Positions 25,549-34,600 are shown, counted from the stretch's first letter. The stretch: DNA of 64,000 nt from Pseudomonas graminis (GCF_900111735.1 NZ_FOHW01000019.1:50557-114556), one strand, 5' to 3'. The notes: a model not told the origin generated them from the letters alone. Numbers and translations are program-made.

Positions 25549-27190
25549 TGGCCAGTACCCCGTCCGTATAAATCCCCCGACAGCCCGCGAACATGTCCAG
25601 TGCCGGGTTATAGACACTGGTCCGCACTTGCAGCAGGCCCAGCATCGAATGGAAAAGATTGTCCTGACTGAGAGGGGCGTTCCGCTCTTTTTGCAAACAA
25701 TGGGTATCCACTGCGAATGACTGCTGATAGTTCTCGGAGAACCAGGCAATCATCGGAACATGTTTCTGTTGGTCGGGCGCCAGCATATAAGGCGTGCCAT
25801 GCAGGAACAGGTTGTATTCACCCAGCGACTCGCCGTGATCGGAGAGATAAACCATCGCCGTGTCCACTTTGCCCTGATTGTTGCGCAGGATACCGATCAG
25901 CGACGCCAGTACATGGTCGGTGTACAGCAACGTGTTGTCGTAACCGTTGACGATACTTTCCCGGGAGCAATTATTCAGTGCATTGCTTTCGCACACCGGG
26001 GTGAACTTCTCGAATTCTTTTGGATAACGCTTGAAGTACTCGGGACCATGACTGCCCATCTGGTGAAGTACCAGCACGGTGTCTTTGTCCAGTGTGTCGA
26101 TGAAGTGCTGCAGCCCCTGCAACAGGATTTCATCGCGGCACTCGTTGTTGGCACACAGCCCCGGATCCTTGAGATTGCTGACATCCTGCAACGTCACCCG
26201 GTCGCAGGTGCCCTTGCAGCCCGACTGGTTGTCGCGCCAGATCACATCCAGCCCTGCGCGTTTGAGTACATCGAGCATGCCTTCTTCATTGCGTGCAGTC
26301 GTTGCGTTGTAATCCTTGCGCCCCATGTTGGAAAACATGCACGGCACCGACACCGCCGTCTCTGTGCCGCAGGAATGCACATCCGTAAAGGTGAGCAGGC
26401 CGCGCTCCTTGCTCAGCTGGGGCGTGGTATCGCGGTTGTAACCCAGAACGCCGAAGTTCTCGGCTCGCGCACTTTCACCCACGACCAGCACGGTCAGTGA
26501 TTTGCGCTTGTGCTGCTGCCAGTCGCTGGCAAGTTTGGCGTCTTGACCGATACTCACGAACGGCCGCTGCGCGGACTTGACCTGCTCGCTCAAGTAGCCC
26601 ACGGACGCCGCAAGGTAGTTGCTCGGCACCACCATCAGGCGCAACTCGTGATGATTGCGAAACAGTGACGACAGCCCCTGGTAATTCGACAACGCCACGC
26701 CGCCAATGGCGACCGCGCACACAACCGACACCAGCGCCTTGCTGAGCAACTCACGGGGCCAGCGACGATAGGCAATCGGTGTTTTGAAAAGAATGAATGA
26801 CGGTACCACACCCAAAAAGAACAAATAACCGAGCAACTTCAATGAAAGAAGATCGCGCACTTCGGTGACATTGGTTTCAGCAAAGTTCCTGAACATCCCC
26901 GCGTCAATCATCACGCCGTATTGGCTCATGAAATAAGCCACACCAGCGCTGATGAAAAAGAGGCAGATCAGCACCGGTTTCAATACGCGCTTGAACGCTA
27001 AAAGTGTGAAGAAGATATTAAATACACAGAACACCATCAGCGCAAAAGCACCGCGCAACAACAGGCCCTTACCGTCTGAGTCGGTAATGGCGAATAGATG
27101 CTGCCAGAGGGTCAGGTTAAACCCGATCAATAAAAAGGCACTGGCAAGCAATGTCACAAGCTCGGGACGAACTGCTTTGACGTTCAGCAT
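25541..27190 (-). CDS. eptA: Phosphoethanolamine-lipid A transferase
   Basis: Inner-membrane enzyme that transfers phosphoethanolamine from phosphatidylethanolamine to lipid A phosphates, reducing negative charge and polymyxin binding. Start at 27190 (MLNVKAVRPELVTLLASAFLL) gives 549 residues, the usual EptA length. Five membrane segments fill the first ~180 residues; the periplasmic sulfatase-like domain has GESARAENFGVLGY, the catalytic Thr region HSCGTETAVSVPCMF (about residue 270-280), several paired Cys and the metal motif SDHGESLGE. No two-component regulator is adjacent. Confidence 0.93.
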   Translation of the reverse strand: MLNVKAVRPELVTLLASAFLLIGFNLTLWQHLFAITDSDGKGLLLRGAFALMVFCVFNIFFTLLAFKRVLKPVLICLFFISAGVAYFMSQYGVMIDAGMFRNFAETNVTEVRDLLSLKLLGYLFFLGVVPSFILFKTPIAYRRWPRELLSKALVSVVCAVAIGGVALSNYQGLSSLFRNHHELRLMVVPSNYLAASVGYLSEQVKSAQRPFVSIGQDAKLASDWQQHKRKSLTVLVVGESARAENFGVLGYNRDTTPQLSKERGLLTFTDVHSCGTETAVSVPCMFSNMGRKDYNATTARNEEGMLDVLKRAGLDVIWRDNQSGCKGTCDRVTLQDVSNLKDPGLCANNECRDEILLQGLQHFIDTLDKDTVLVLHQMGSHGPEYFKRYPKEFEKFTPVCESNALNNCSRESIVNGYDNTLLYTDHVLASLIGILRNNQGKVDTAMVYLSDHGESLGEYNLFLHGTPYMLAPDQQKHVPMIAWFSENYQQSFAVDTHCLQKERNAPLSQDNLFHSMLGLLQVRTSVYNPALDMFAGCRGIYTDGVLANE

Positions 27191-27332
27191 AAAAGTCTGC
27201 TTGGCTGGAAATGAGAAATTAAACGCGGAAGGAGCCCCGCCGATGCCGCGAACTTTAGGCATCGGGCCATCAATTTTTTGTGAAAAGGATGAGAACGATT
27301 GGTGGGGTGGGATTGTTGCTTGTTGAATAGGC

Positions 27333-27354
27333 TCCTGCGGTGCAAGCCGCAGGA
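27333..27354. repeat. Small stem-loop TCCTGCGG/CCGCAGGA
   Basis: Perfect 8-bp arms with a 6-base loop between the eptA start and the GMC oxidoreductase stop. It is likely a REP fragment or transcript-end hairpin for the minus-strand oxidoreductase; there is no T-run. Confidence 0.5.
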
Positions 27355-27386
27355 AATCAGCCAGGTCTTCAGTAGCGGGTCAAGCT

Positions 27387-29012
27387 TTATGCCGAACAGG
27401 TCTGCGCCGCTGCATCCTCAATAATCATCTGCGCCGCCTTCTCGGCGATCATCACGGTCGGCGAGCAGGTGTTGCCGGAGGTGATGTTCGGCATGATCGA
27501 CGCGTCCACCACGCGCAGGCCGGTGATGCCGTGCACGCGCAGGCGTTCGTCGACCACGTCGTCGCGGCCCTGCCCCATCTTGCAGGTGCCGACCGGGTGA
27601 AAGATCGTCGTGCCGACGACGCTGGCCGCCTCCCGCAATTCTTCTTCGGTTTGCAGGCTCGCGCCGGGCAGGTATTCAACCGGTTCGAAGGGAGCGAGGG
27701 CGGGCGCGGCGGCGATGCGACGGGTCAGGCGAATCGCATCCGCAGCCACCTTGAGGTCCGTCTCGTGACTCAAATAATTCGGCTTGATGATCGGCGCAGC
27801 ATCGGCCAGCGCCGAACGAATCTCCACCGTGCCGCGGCTCTGTGGGCGCAGGTCGCACACGGACGCCGTGAAGGCGGGAAACCCGTGAAGCGGCTCGCCG
27901 AAGCGCTCGAGGGACAAAGGCTGCACGTGGTACTCAAGATTGGCGCTTGCCTGCTCCGGCCCCGAGCGCGCAAACGCACCCAGCTGACTCGGCGCCATCG
28001 CCAAGGGCCCGCTGCGATTGAAGGCGTAGCGCAGGCCCATGTTCATCTTGCCCCACAGGCTGCCGGCCATCTGATTCAGCGTCTGGCCATTAGTGACCTT
28101 GTAGATCAGACGGAGCTGCAGGTGATCCTGCAAATTCGCGCCGACGCCGGGTAGCTCATGCAGAACGCCCATGCCGAGCTTTTCCAGCAGAGGCCGCGGC
28201 CCGATGCCTGAGCGTTGCAGAACCATGGGCGACCCGATGGCGCCGCAGCAGAGGATCACTTCCCGCCGGGCGCGAAGCGTCTGTTCCTGCCCGTTGACGC
28301 GGGCAAGCACTCCGCTGGCTCGACTGTTTTCGAACACCACGCGCGACACTTCCGCGCCTGTGATCACCGTCAGGTTGGTCCGTTTCAACGCTGGCCGGAG
28401 AAATGCCTTGGACGCGTTCCAGCGCACACCGCGCCGCTGATTCACCTGAAAATAGCTGCACCCTTCGTTATCGCCGCCGTTGAAGTCGGGGATGGACGGG
28501 ATGCCGGTTTGCGCCGCTGCCTCACGGAACGCATCCAGCAAGGTCCATGAGAGACGCTGCTGCTCGACCCGCCATTCGCCTCTCCCGCTGTGAAGTTCTG
28601 AGTCGCCGGCGTAGTGGTTTTCCGAGCGTTTGAAGATCGGCAGGACGTCCTTCCAGCCCCAGCCCGTGTTGCCCTGCTCCGCCCACCCGTCGTAGTCCCG
28701 GGCCTGGCCGCGCATGTAGATCATGCCGTTGATGGATGAGCACCCGCCCAGTACTTTGCCGCGAGGGTAGTTGAGCGCGCGTCCGCCGAGGCCGGGCTCC
28801 GCTTCGGTTTTGAAGCACCAGTCGGTGCGCGGATTGCCGATGCAGTAGAGGTAGCCCACCGGCACATGAATCCAGGCGTAATTGTCCTGGCCGCCGGCTT
28901 CGAGCAACAGGACCCGGTGAGCAGGATTCTGCGACAGCCGATTGGCCAGCAGGCAGCCCGCCGGGCCTGCGCCGACGATGATGTAGTCATGAAGACTGAC
29001 GTCCGTTTGCAT
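27387..29012 (-). CDS. GMC-family oxidoreductase (choline dehydrogenase-like)
   Basis: 541-residue FAD-dependent alcohol oxidoreductase. N-terminal dinucleotide motif DYIIVGAGPAGCLLANRLS (about 9-27), GMC signature 1 near YPRGKVLGGCSSINGMIYMRG, signature 2 CCGAIGSPMVLQRSGIGP, and active-site His/Asn near HPVGTCKMG and GNTCSPTVMIAEKAA. It resembles choline dehydrogenase BetA, but the betaine operon partners (betB, betI) are absent, so the substrate is probably another alcohol. Start 29012 is set by the FAD-binding motif spacing. Confidence 0.87.
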   Translation of the reverse strand: MQTDVSLHDYIIVGAGPAGCLLANRLSQNPAHRVLLLEAGGQDNYAWIHVPVGYLYCIGNPRTDWCFKTEAEPGLGGRALNYPRGKVLGGCSSINGMIYMRGQARDYDGWAEQGNTGWGWKDVLPIFKRSENHYAGDSELHSGRGEWRVEQQRLSWTLLDAFREAAAQTGIPSIPDFNGGDNEGCSYFQVNQRRGVRWNASKAFLRPALKRTNLTVITGAEVSRVVFENSRASGVLARVNGQEQTLRARREVILCCGAIGSPMVLQRSGIGPRPLLEKLGMGVLHELPGVGANLQDHLQLRLIYKVTNGQTLNQMAGSLWGKMNMGLRYAFNRSGPLAMAPSQLGAFARSGPEQASANLEYHVQPLSLERFGEPLHGFPAFTASVCDLRPQSRGTVEIRSALADAAPIIKPNYLSHETDLKVAADAIRLTRRIAAAPALAPFEPVEYLPGASLQTEEELREAASVVGTTIFHPVGTCKMGQGRDDVVDERLRVHGITGLRVVDASIMPNITSGNTCSPTVMIAEKAAQMIIEDAAAQTCSA

Positions 29013-29069
29013 GCGTCCCTCGCTGATGTTTTTTGTTTTTATGCAGGCCCCATCCTGAAGTTTTTCGCC

Positions 29070-29108
29070 ACAAAACAAAAGACCGCCGCATGTTTCCATG
29101 GGGCGGTC
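29070..29108 (-). terminator. Terminator of the malic enzyme gene
   Basis: GACCGCC (29081-29087) / GGCGGTC (29102-29108) with an inner pairing GCATG/CATGG, followed on the minus strand by a T-rich run (AAAACAAAA on the plus strand at 29072-29080). Confidence 0.8.
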
Positions 29109-29144
29109 CGGTTAAAGCGTTTTTTACGCCAGAGACGGTTCCGA

Positions 29145-30833
29145 CTAAACCGCGCTGCGACGGTAGCTGCGGTAGTTCGGCATCCAGAAGTTACGCTCAA
29201 TGGCTTCGACGAGCATTTCTTCGGTGGTCTCCAGCGCCACGTCTTCAGCCTGAGCCTGCTTGGCCACGGCCAGGGCAATCTTCTTGCTCACCTGTTGAAT
29301 CTCCTTCAGCGGCGGCAGGACTGCGTCACCCTTGCCCGTCACCATCGGCGAGCATTCCGCCAGCGCATTGGAAGCCGCCATCAGCATTTTGTCGGTGATG
29401 CGCGTGGCTTTCGACGCCACAACACCCAGGCCGATGCCCGGGAAGATGTAGGAGTTGTTGCACTGGGCGATGTGGAACGTGCGATCGCCCACAGTGACCG
29501 GGGCAAACGGACTGCCAGTGGCGACCAGCGCATCACCGTTGGTCCAGGTCAGCACTTCCTGCGGCGTGACTTCGACCTTCGAGGTCGGGTTGGACAACGG
29601 CATGACCAAAGGCTTGGCGCAGTGCTTGTGCATCTCGCGGATGACCTGCTCGGTGAACAGGCCGCGCTGGCCAGAGACACCGATCAGCACGGTCGGCTTG
29701 CCATTGGCAACCACGTCCAGCAACTCGGGCGAACCCTCACCGCTCGACCAGCCCGCCACGTCCGCAGTCTTCTGCGCGAGGTTCTTCTGGAAGTCCAGCA
29801 GGTTGTCCATGCTGTCAGTCAGCAGCCCGAAGCGGTCGACCATCATCACGCGTTTGCGTGCGTCAGCTTCGCTCAGGCCTTCGATGACCATGGCCGCAAT
29901 GATGTGCTCGGCGATCCCGCAACCCGCCGAACCCGCGCCGAGGAACACCACCCGCTGCTGGCCAAGGGTTTCGTGCTTGGCCTTGCAAGCCGCCAGCAAG
30001 GTGCCCACGGCAACCGACGCGGTGCCCTGAATGTCGTCGTTGAAGCAGCACAACTCATCGCGGTACTTCTCCAGCAACGGCATCGCGTTGGTCTGGGCAA
30101 AGTCTTCGAACTGCAGCAACACGTCCGGCCAGCGGCGCTGAACGGCCTCGATGAACAGCGCGATGAAGTCCTCGTATTCCTTGCCGGTGACGCGCTCGTG
30201 GCGCCAGCCCATGTACATCGGGTCGTCCAGCAGTTCTTTGTTGTTGGTGCCCACGTCGAGCACGATCGGCAAGGTGTACGCCGGGCTAATGCCGCCGCAT
30301 GCGGTGTACAGCGACAGCTTGCCGATCGGAATGCCCATGCCGCCGATGCCCTGATCGCCCAGACCGAGGATGCGCTCGCTGTCCGTCACCACGATGATTT
30401 TGATGCGATCTTTCGTTGCGCTGCGCAGGATATCGTCGATGCGATCGCGCTCGGGGTAGGAGATGAACAGCCCGCGGTGGGTGCGGTAGATCTTCGAGAA
30501 TTCCTGACACGCCTGACCCACGGTCGGGGTGTAGATGATCGGCAGCATCTCGTCGAGGTGGGAATCCAGCAGGCGGAAGAACAGGGTTTCGTTGTTGTCC
30601 TGGATCGAACGCAGATAAATGTGTTTATCCAGATCGCTTGCGCATTGCTGGTACTGGTTGTAAACGCGAGTGACCTGCTCTTCGATGGTTTCGACATTCT
30701 GTGGCAGCAGGCCGACCAGGTTGAAATCAATGCGTTCTTGCGGTGTGAAGGCACTGCCTTTGTTCAGCAACGGCATCTCCAGCAACGAAGGGCCGGCATA
30801 GGAAATATATAAAGGTCGCGAGGTCTTGGTCAT
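29145..30833 (-). CDS. maeA: NAD-dependent malic enzyme
   Basis: Oxidative decarboxylation of L-malate to pyruvate, supplying pyruvate and NADH. Start at 30833 ([26 protein letters not shown]) gives 562 residues, the standard length for SfcA/MaeA. Motifs: [13 protein letters not shown], the metal region [13 protein letters not shown], the Rossmann motif [15 protein letters not shown] and the late [10 protein letters not shown]. Preceded by a 395-bp upstream region with a short inverted repeat and followed by a strong terminator, so it is a one-gene unit. Confidence 0.93.
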   Translation of the reverse strand: MTKTSRPLYISYAGPSLLEMPLLNKGSAFTPQERIDFNLVGLLPQNVETIEEQVTRVYNQYQQCASDLDKHIYLRSIQDNNETLFFRLLDSHLDEMLPIIYTPTVGQACQEFSKIYRTHRGLFISYPERDRIDDILRSATKDRIKIIVVTDSERILGLGDQGIGGMGIPIGKLSLYTACGGISPAYTLPIVLDVGTNNKELLDDPMYMGWRHERVTGKEYEDFIALFIEAVQRRWPDVLLQFEDFAQTNAMPLLEKYRDELCCFNDDIQGTASVAVGTLLAACKAKHETLGQQRVVFLGAGSAGCGIAEHIIAAMVIEGLSEADARKRVMMVDRFGLLTDSMDNLLDFQKNLAQKTADVAGWSSGEGSPELLDVVANGKPTVLIGVSGQRGLFTEQVIREMHKHCAKPLVMPLSNPTSKVEVTPQEVLTWTNGDALVATGSPFAPVTVGDRTFHIAQCNNSYIFPGIGLGVVASKATRITDKMLMAASNALAECSPMVTGKGDAVLPPLKEIQQVSKKIALAVAKQAQAEDVALETTEEMLVEAIERNFWMPNYRSYRRSAV

Positions 30834-31228
30834 TTGCAGTGATCGCCTTTTCTCTGTTTGCTCTATCAATACGTCGTCGAAACGAAGCCCCGGAGGTCGG
30901 TGTACACGACGCTCAACGCAGGATCCGCCGGAAGAAATAGGGGGTAAAAACAGGGTGCCTATCTTACTCGCCTGAAAACGATTGCGACATTTTGTCGCCC
31001 TTGGATTGCGAAATGATGGGCCAGAAGTCGCCATCCGGTTCAGGAAATCGCCTGTCACCGCGAACAAAGCAACCGTCTGCGGTCACAGATAAAACTAACG
31101 GTGGCGGGCTGCCCTCTCCGCGTGATGAAGTCGGCGTCGTGGTCACAGATTCGCCGCGCTGAAAGGATTTACACATTGAACTGGCGATAAGCCAGTGCAG
31201 TCACATTGATATCAAATCGGAGATATTA
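30834..31228. other. Divergent intergenic region upstream of maeA
   Basis: 395 bp without a gene. It includes the perfect inverted repeat GCGACA-TTT-TGTCGC at 30984-30998 and two direct copies of GGTCACAGAT at 31081 and 31141, 60 bp apart. It must carry the maeA promoter and that of the small gene at 31229. No terminator or RNA gene is apparent. Confidence 0.4.
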
Positions 31229-31459
31229 ATGTCAGGCCAGCGCATCTTTCGTATCCATTACCGCTTTCTGGGCGAGCAGCGAGTGTTTCTCCAACCCGAC
31301 TCAGTGCTGGACGAAGTCGACGCTTGGTACTACGCCTGCCTGCACGCAGGCATTGGCGTACTGCACAACCTGTCCAAGACCCGAGAAGAGCTGACCGCGC
31401 TGATCGCCCATGGCCGGCGGTATGGTTTGACGGACGTGCGCTGGGGAGAGTGGGTCTGA
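31229..31459 (+). CDS. Small conserved-looking protein of unknown function
   Basis: 76 residues starting MSGQRIFRIHYRFLGEQRVFLQPDSVLDEVDAWYYACLHAGIG, ending YGLTDVRWGEWV. GGAGATATTA precedes the ATG. The composition and length recall the small DUF6555-like proteins common in Pseudomonas, but this match is from memory of the pattern and not certain. No membrane segment or signal peptide. It stands alone and is convergent with the methyltransferase gene. Confidence 0.6.
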   Translation: MSGQRIFRIHYRFLGEQRVFLQPDSVLDEVDAWYYACLHAGIGVLHNLSKTREELTALIAHGRRYGLTDVRWGEWV

Positions 31460-31508
31460 TGGTTCTGCCCAGCCCTCCGCCGGCGTTTTTTGCAGAAGGC
31501 GGTTGACG

Positions 31509-32180
31509 CTATCCAATCCGCTGGATCACATAGCTCGTCTCAAAGCCGTGAACACATCCGATCACGTTGAATCCCTTGAAATAGCCCGTCGCGCGAAGCA
31601 AATCAACAGCAGGGCCTACTTCAGGTGAATGCTGGAAGTCGCCGTAGTCGTCGAACACGATAAACCCGCCCGTGACGACGCTTGGCGAGTACAGCAGGAA
31701 GTCCAGCAGCACATTACGCCCGGCGTGGCCGCCATCGATGTGCAAGAGCGCCACCTTCGGCGACAGGTTGTAGAAGCGCTCGGCACACAACTCCGAATAG
31801 CCCCTCATTACCAAAGCGTTCGAGAACAGCTTCTCCTGGTAGTAACTAAACTCTTCAAACTGATTGGGCAGCTCAAAGGGATCAATCCCGATGATGCGGC
31901 GCTCGCGATTGCAGACCTCATTCATCAGCACCAGCGACTTGCCCTTCCAGACACCAATCTCGACCACGTCGCCGGGAATGCCTTCGACCAGAAGCGCCAG
32001 GTAACCCAGTAACCGCACATGATCGTGAAACGACAACTCCTTGCGCGGCATTGTCCGCTCCGCCGGCAACGTGCTCTGCGCCTGCTCGAAGTGCTTGCCG
32101 ATCAACGTCCAGATCTGTGCGATCGAATCATTGAGTTCCGGGTTGCTGATGAAATCGTTGAGCTCTCGGATGGTAGTCAT
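31509..32180 (-). CDS. Class I SAM methyltransferase (TylF/cephalosporin hydroxylase-like)
   Basis: 223-residue protein with a SAM-binding fold: GDVVEIGVWKGKSLVLMNEV (motif I, about 69-88), RRIIGIDPFELP (strand 2 acid) and LLHIDGGHAGRNVLLD plus GFIVFDDYGDF (metal/acid positions typical of the TylF and rhamnosyl O-methyltransferase group). Such enzymes modify sugars or natural-product scaffolds. No biosynthetic cluster surrounds it, so the substrate is open. It lies just downstream (minus strand) of the three-paralog cluster. Confidence 0.75.
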   Translation of the reverse strand: MTTIRELNDFISNPELNDSIAQIWTLIGKHFEQAQSTLPAERTMPRKELSFHDHVRLLGYLALLVEGIPGDVVEIGVWKGKSLVLMNEVCNRERRIIGIDPFELPNQFEEFSYYQEKLFSNALVMRGYSELCAERFYNLSPKVALLHIDGGHAGRNVLLDFLLYSPSVVTGGFIVFDDYGDFQHSPEVGPAVDLLRATGYFKGFNVIGCVHGFETSYVIQRIG

Positions 32181-32333
32181 GGCTTCTCTGACTGGCTGGA
32201 ACGATTGGGGGATGGGGCGTGGAGCGATCTCGTGCCGCGAGTGGGCGTGAGATCGAGAGTAGGCGGGGGTTGGGAAAAGTAAAGTGCCGGGTACGTTTGC
32301 GCGGTAGTTGCCACATCCCCACGCTGACTTGAC

Positions 32334-32705
32334 CTAGCGGTAACCTAGCCTGCCAAGGCACTTGACCAGGAAGTGTTTTCGTTTTCTTTCAATATGAGAA
32401 TCGATTGAACACAGTATGCTCGTGAACAATTCCCACTCTTCACAGCCAAACCTTTCTGGAATATATGAAAGGTCGTACCACGACAATATTTCATCTACGG
32501 AATAGTCGCCGGACTTGTAGAGTTTTATATAACTTTTCAGATCATTCCTGAGGGAACGCGCCGCAAAATACGATTTTCCCTTCATCCATTCATCTAGCAC
32601 CTGATCTGCTGTGAGCTGTCCTACCCTCTGATCCTCAGGCAGATAATCAAGCACCCCGTCAGCCAGATGCTTCATGAAGTCGATGAGTTCCATAAACCCG
32701 TGCAT
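32334..32705 (-). CDS. Tandem paralog 3 of an unrecognised family
   Basis: 123 residues; no family recognised. It is clearly related to the two genes upstream: all share a start like M.G(F/Y)..LIDFM, (Y/H)LPE(D/E)QR, GDYSVDE(I/L)..., (I/V).ERFGCE, and a basic C terminus ERKR......LGRLGYR. Helical, soluble, slightly acidic, no signal peptide. GC content in the lines I counted is about 40-45 %, well below the roughly 60 % of flanking genes. AGAGG precedes the ATG. It is 77 bp downstream of paralog 2. Size, tandem divergence and low GC resemble immunity-gene arrays, but this is inference. Confidence 0.75.
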   Translation of the reverse strand: MHGFMELIDFMKHLADGVLDYLPEDQRVGQLTADQVLDEWMKGKSYFAARSLRNDLKSYIKLYKSGDYSVDEILSWYDLSYIPERFGCEEWELFTSILCSIDSHIERKRKHFLVKCLGRLGYR

Positions 32706-32782
32706 GGATACCTCTAGGGGTTGCGAAGAAGTGACACTGTATTCAGGGGGTGGAGCCTTCGGCTGAGGACCTTAGGTATCAG

Positions 32783-33154
32783 CTACTTGAAACCGATCCA
32801 TCCAAGGTATTTCCTAGCCAGAGCTGCTTTTTTCCTATCTATGACCCTGTCGAGGATCTGGACGACACCTGCCAGAAAAACCGGATCTTCACTGCCGAAT
32901 CGTTCATACACGAAGCCTATGTCGTAATAAAAAAACAACTCATCTATGGTGTAATCACCGGCAGCGTGCTTAACCAAATATGACCTGATATCGCCACGCA
33001 GACGGTAAAGCTCGATAAGCGAAGTTCTCGAAGCCCATTCATCCAGAAAGGATTTCAAGTCAGGGACGTTGGCGCGCTCATCTTCAGGTAAATAATCCTG
33101 GATAGCCGTGCCTAAAGCCAGCATGAAATTAATCAACGATACATACTGACGCAT
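32783..33154 (-). CDS. Tandem paralog 2 of an unrecognised family
   Basis: 123 residues starting MRQYVSLINFMLALGTAIQDYLPEDER. It has the family core GDYTIDELFFYYDIGFVYERFGSED and C terminus RKKAALARKYLGWIGFK. It is the most diverged of the three: Cys in ERFGCE is Ser here, and the mid-region (FLDEWASRTSLIELYRLRGDIRSYLVKH) differs most. GAGG lies 6 bases before the ATG, only 7 bp after the stop of paralog 1, so the two are an operon. No function can be assigned. Confidence 0.75.
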   Translation of the reverse strand: MRQYVSLINFMLALGTAIQDYLPEDERANVPDLKSFLDEWASRTSLIELYRLRGDIRSYLVKHAAGDYTIDELFFYYDIGFVYERFGSEDPVFLAGVVQILDRVIDRKKAALARKYLGWIGFK

Positions 33155-33161
33155 GATTACC

Positions 33162-33539
33162 TCATGTTTGCTGATAACCTAACCAACCAAAGTACTTAAC
33201 AAGCATACCTTGACGCTTTTTCTCGATATGCAAATTAATCAAATCAAGGATACCGGTGAGAAAAATGTGATCCTCACAACCAAATCTTTCCGGGATGAAG
33301 CACAGATCAAAGTCATCGAGAAGCTGATCAACAGAGTAATCGCCTGCCTCATCAAGCTTTGCGTAGGTCACTATGTCTTTTTTTAAAGAAAGGGCTTGAA
33401 GATATGACTTCCGCTGCATCCAAAGCTCGACAATGTCCTCGACACTCAGAATTGCTACCCTTTGCTCCTCCGGGAGGTGGTCAAGAATGCCATCGCCCAA
33501 ATCCTGCATAAAATCAATTAACTGGGTGTATCCGCGCAT
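33162..33539 (-). CDS. Tandem paralog 1 of an unrecognised family
   Basis: First gene of the cluster, 125 residues. The ATG at 33539 is preferred to an upstream TTG because GGAGG lies directly before it. Sequence begins MRGYTQLIDFMQDLGDGILDHLPEEQR and contains the family core GDYSVDQLLDDFDLCFIPERFGCED and C terminus EKKRQGMLVKYFGWLGYQQT. It lies about 150 bp past the 3' end of tRNA-Ser(CGA) with only the tRNA terminator between. Function unknown. Confidence 0.75.
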   Translation of the reverse strand: MRGYTQLIDFMQDLGDGILDHLPEEQRVAILSVEDIVELWMQRKSYLQALSLKKDIVTYAKLDEAGDYSVDQLLDDFDLCFIPERFGCEDHIFLTGILDLINLHIEKKRQGMLVKYFGWLGYQQT

Positions 33540-33650
33540 CACCGCCTCCAAGCGAAAAAATGCAAAGCACCCTCAGCTTACCAGTGATGCCGAAAACCGC
33601 GGAAGCCGGTTGTGCTCGTCACGATTTCCGGTATTCCAAACGACAGAAAC

Positions 33651-33685
33651 AAAAAAGCCCCAGAAGCATAACTTCTGGGGCTTTT
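33651..33685 (-). terminator. Terminator of tRNA-Ser
   Basis: Perfect 10-bp stem GCCCCAGAAG / CTTCTGGGGC (33657-33666 / 33672-33681) with a 5-base loop, and T-runs in both directions (AAAAAA left, TTTT right). Ends the minus-strand tRNA-Ser transcript. Confidence 0.9.
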
Positions 33686-33692
33686 CAAATAA

Positions 33693-33782
33693 TGGCGGAG
33701 AGATAGGGATTTGAACCCTAGGTACTGTCGCCAGTACAACGGATTTCGAATCCGTCCCGTTCGGCCACTCCGGCATCTCTCC
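33693..33782 (-). tRNA. tRNA-Ser (anticodon CGA)
   Basis: 90-nt class II tRNA with encoded CCA. On the minus strand: acceptor GGAGAGA / TCTCTCC, anticodon arm ACGGA-TTCGAAA-TCCGT giving anticodon CGA, a long variable arm (GTACTGGCGACAGTAC) and T-loop GTTCAAATCCC. Reads UCG serine codons. It sits between purC and the three-paralog cluster; serine tRNA genes are frequent integration targets. Confidence 0.97.
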
Positions 33783-33810
33783 AACGGCGCGCATCATAAC
33801 AGTTCGTTCG

Positions 33811-33849
33811 AAGAACGCGAACCCTTTTTACGGATTTTTTCGCGTTCTT
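33811..33849. repeat. Inverted repeat between purC and tRNA-Ser
   Basis: Arms AAGAACGCGA (33811-33820) and TCGCGTTCTT (33840-33849) with an AT-rich loop of 19 bases. It follows the purC stop on the minus strand and may end the purC transcript, but there is no T-run after it. Confidence 0.5.
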
Positions 33850-33886
33850 TCAGATGCTTGCAGCGTTTTCCGCCTGAAGCGCTGGA

Positions 33887-34600
33887 TCAGAGCGGTACGC
33901 CGAGACGCTGGGCGACTTCTTCGTAGGCTTCGATGACATCGCCGAGGCCCTGACGGAAGCGGTCCTTGTCCATTTTCTTGCGGGTTTCTTTGTCCCACAG
34001 GCGGCAGCCGTCCGGGCTGAACTCGTCGCCCAGGACGATCGAGCCATCGCTGAACACGCCGAATTCGAGCTTGAAGTCGACCAGCAGCAGGCCGGCATCG
34101 TCGAATAGCTTGGTCAGAACTTCATTGACCTTCAGGGACAGTTCTTTCATGCGAACCAGCTGCTCGGCGGTGCCCCAACCGAACGCGACGACGTGGGAGT
34201 CGTTGATGAACGGGTCGCCCTTGGCGTCGTCCTTCAGGAACAGCTCGAACGTGTAAGGGTTGAGCTTCATGCCCTCTTCCACGCCCAGGCGCTTGACCAG
34301 GCTGCCGGCGGCGTAGTTACGCACGACGCATTCGACCGGGATCATGTCGAGCTTCTTGACCAGCACTTCGTTGTCGGCCAGCAGTTTGTCGAACTGGGTC
34401 GGAATGCCTGCGGCTTCCAGCTTCTGCATGATGAAGGCGTTGAACTTGTTGTTCACCATGCCTTTACGGTCGAGCTGTTCGATGCGCTTGCCGTCGAACG
34501 CCGAGGTGTCGTTGCGGAACACAAGGATCAAGCGGTCAGCGTCGTCGGTCTTGTAAACCGACTTGGCTTTGCCGCGGTAGAGTTCTTCACGTTTTTCCAT
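33887..34600 (-). CDS. purC: Phosphoribosylaminoimidazole-succinocarboxamide synthase
   Basis: SAICAR synthetase, step 8 of purine synthesis (CAIR + Asp + ATP). Start at 34600 ([22 protein letters not shown]) gives 237 residues as in other bacteria. Motifs: [34 protein letters not shown] loop ([14 protein letters not shown]), [10 protein letters not shown] and [13 protein letters not shown]. Last gene of the dapA-bamC-MBL-purC run. Confidence 0.96.
   Translation of the reverse strand: MEKREELYRGKAKSVYKTDDADRLILVFRNDTSAFDGKRIEQLDRKGMVNNKFNAFIMQKLEAAGIPTQFDKLLADNEVLVKKLDMIPVECVVRNYAAGSLVKRLGVEEGMKLNPYTFELFLKDDAKGDPFINDSHVVAFGWGTAEQLVRMKELSLKVNEVLTKLFDDAGLLLVDFKLEFGVFSDGSIVLGDEFSPDGCRLWDKETRKKMDKDRFRQGLGDVIEAYEEVAQRLGVPL

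Noticed and set aside
28866..30812. 648-codon plus-strand open frame
   Set aside because: It is antisense to the GMC oxidoreductase and malic enzyme genes; its openness follows from their GC-rich third positions. No ribosome site or family features.
31081..31150. Two GGTCACAGAT direct repeats 60 bp apart
   Set aside because: Ten-base identity at this spacing gives no clear operator pattern and can occur by chance.
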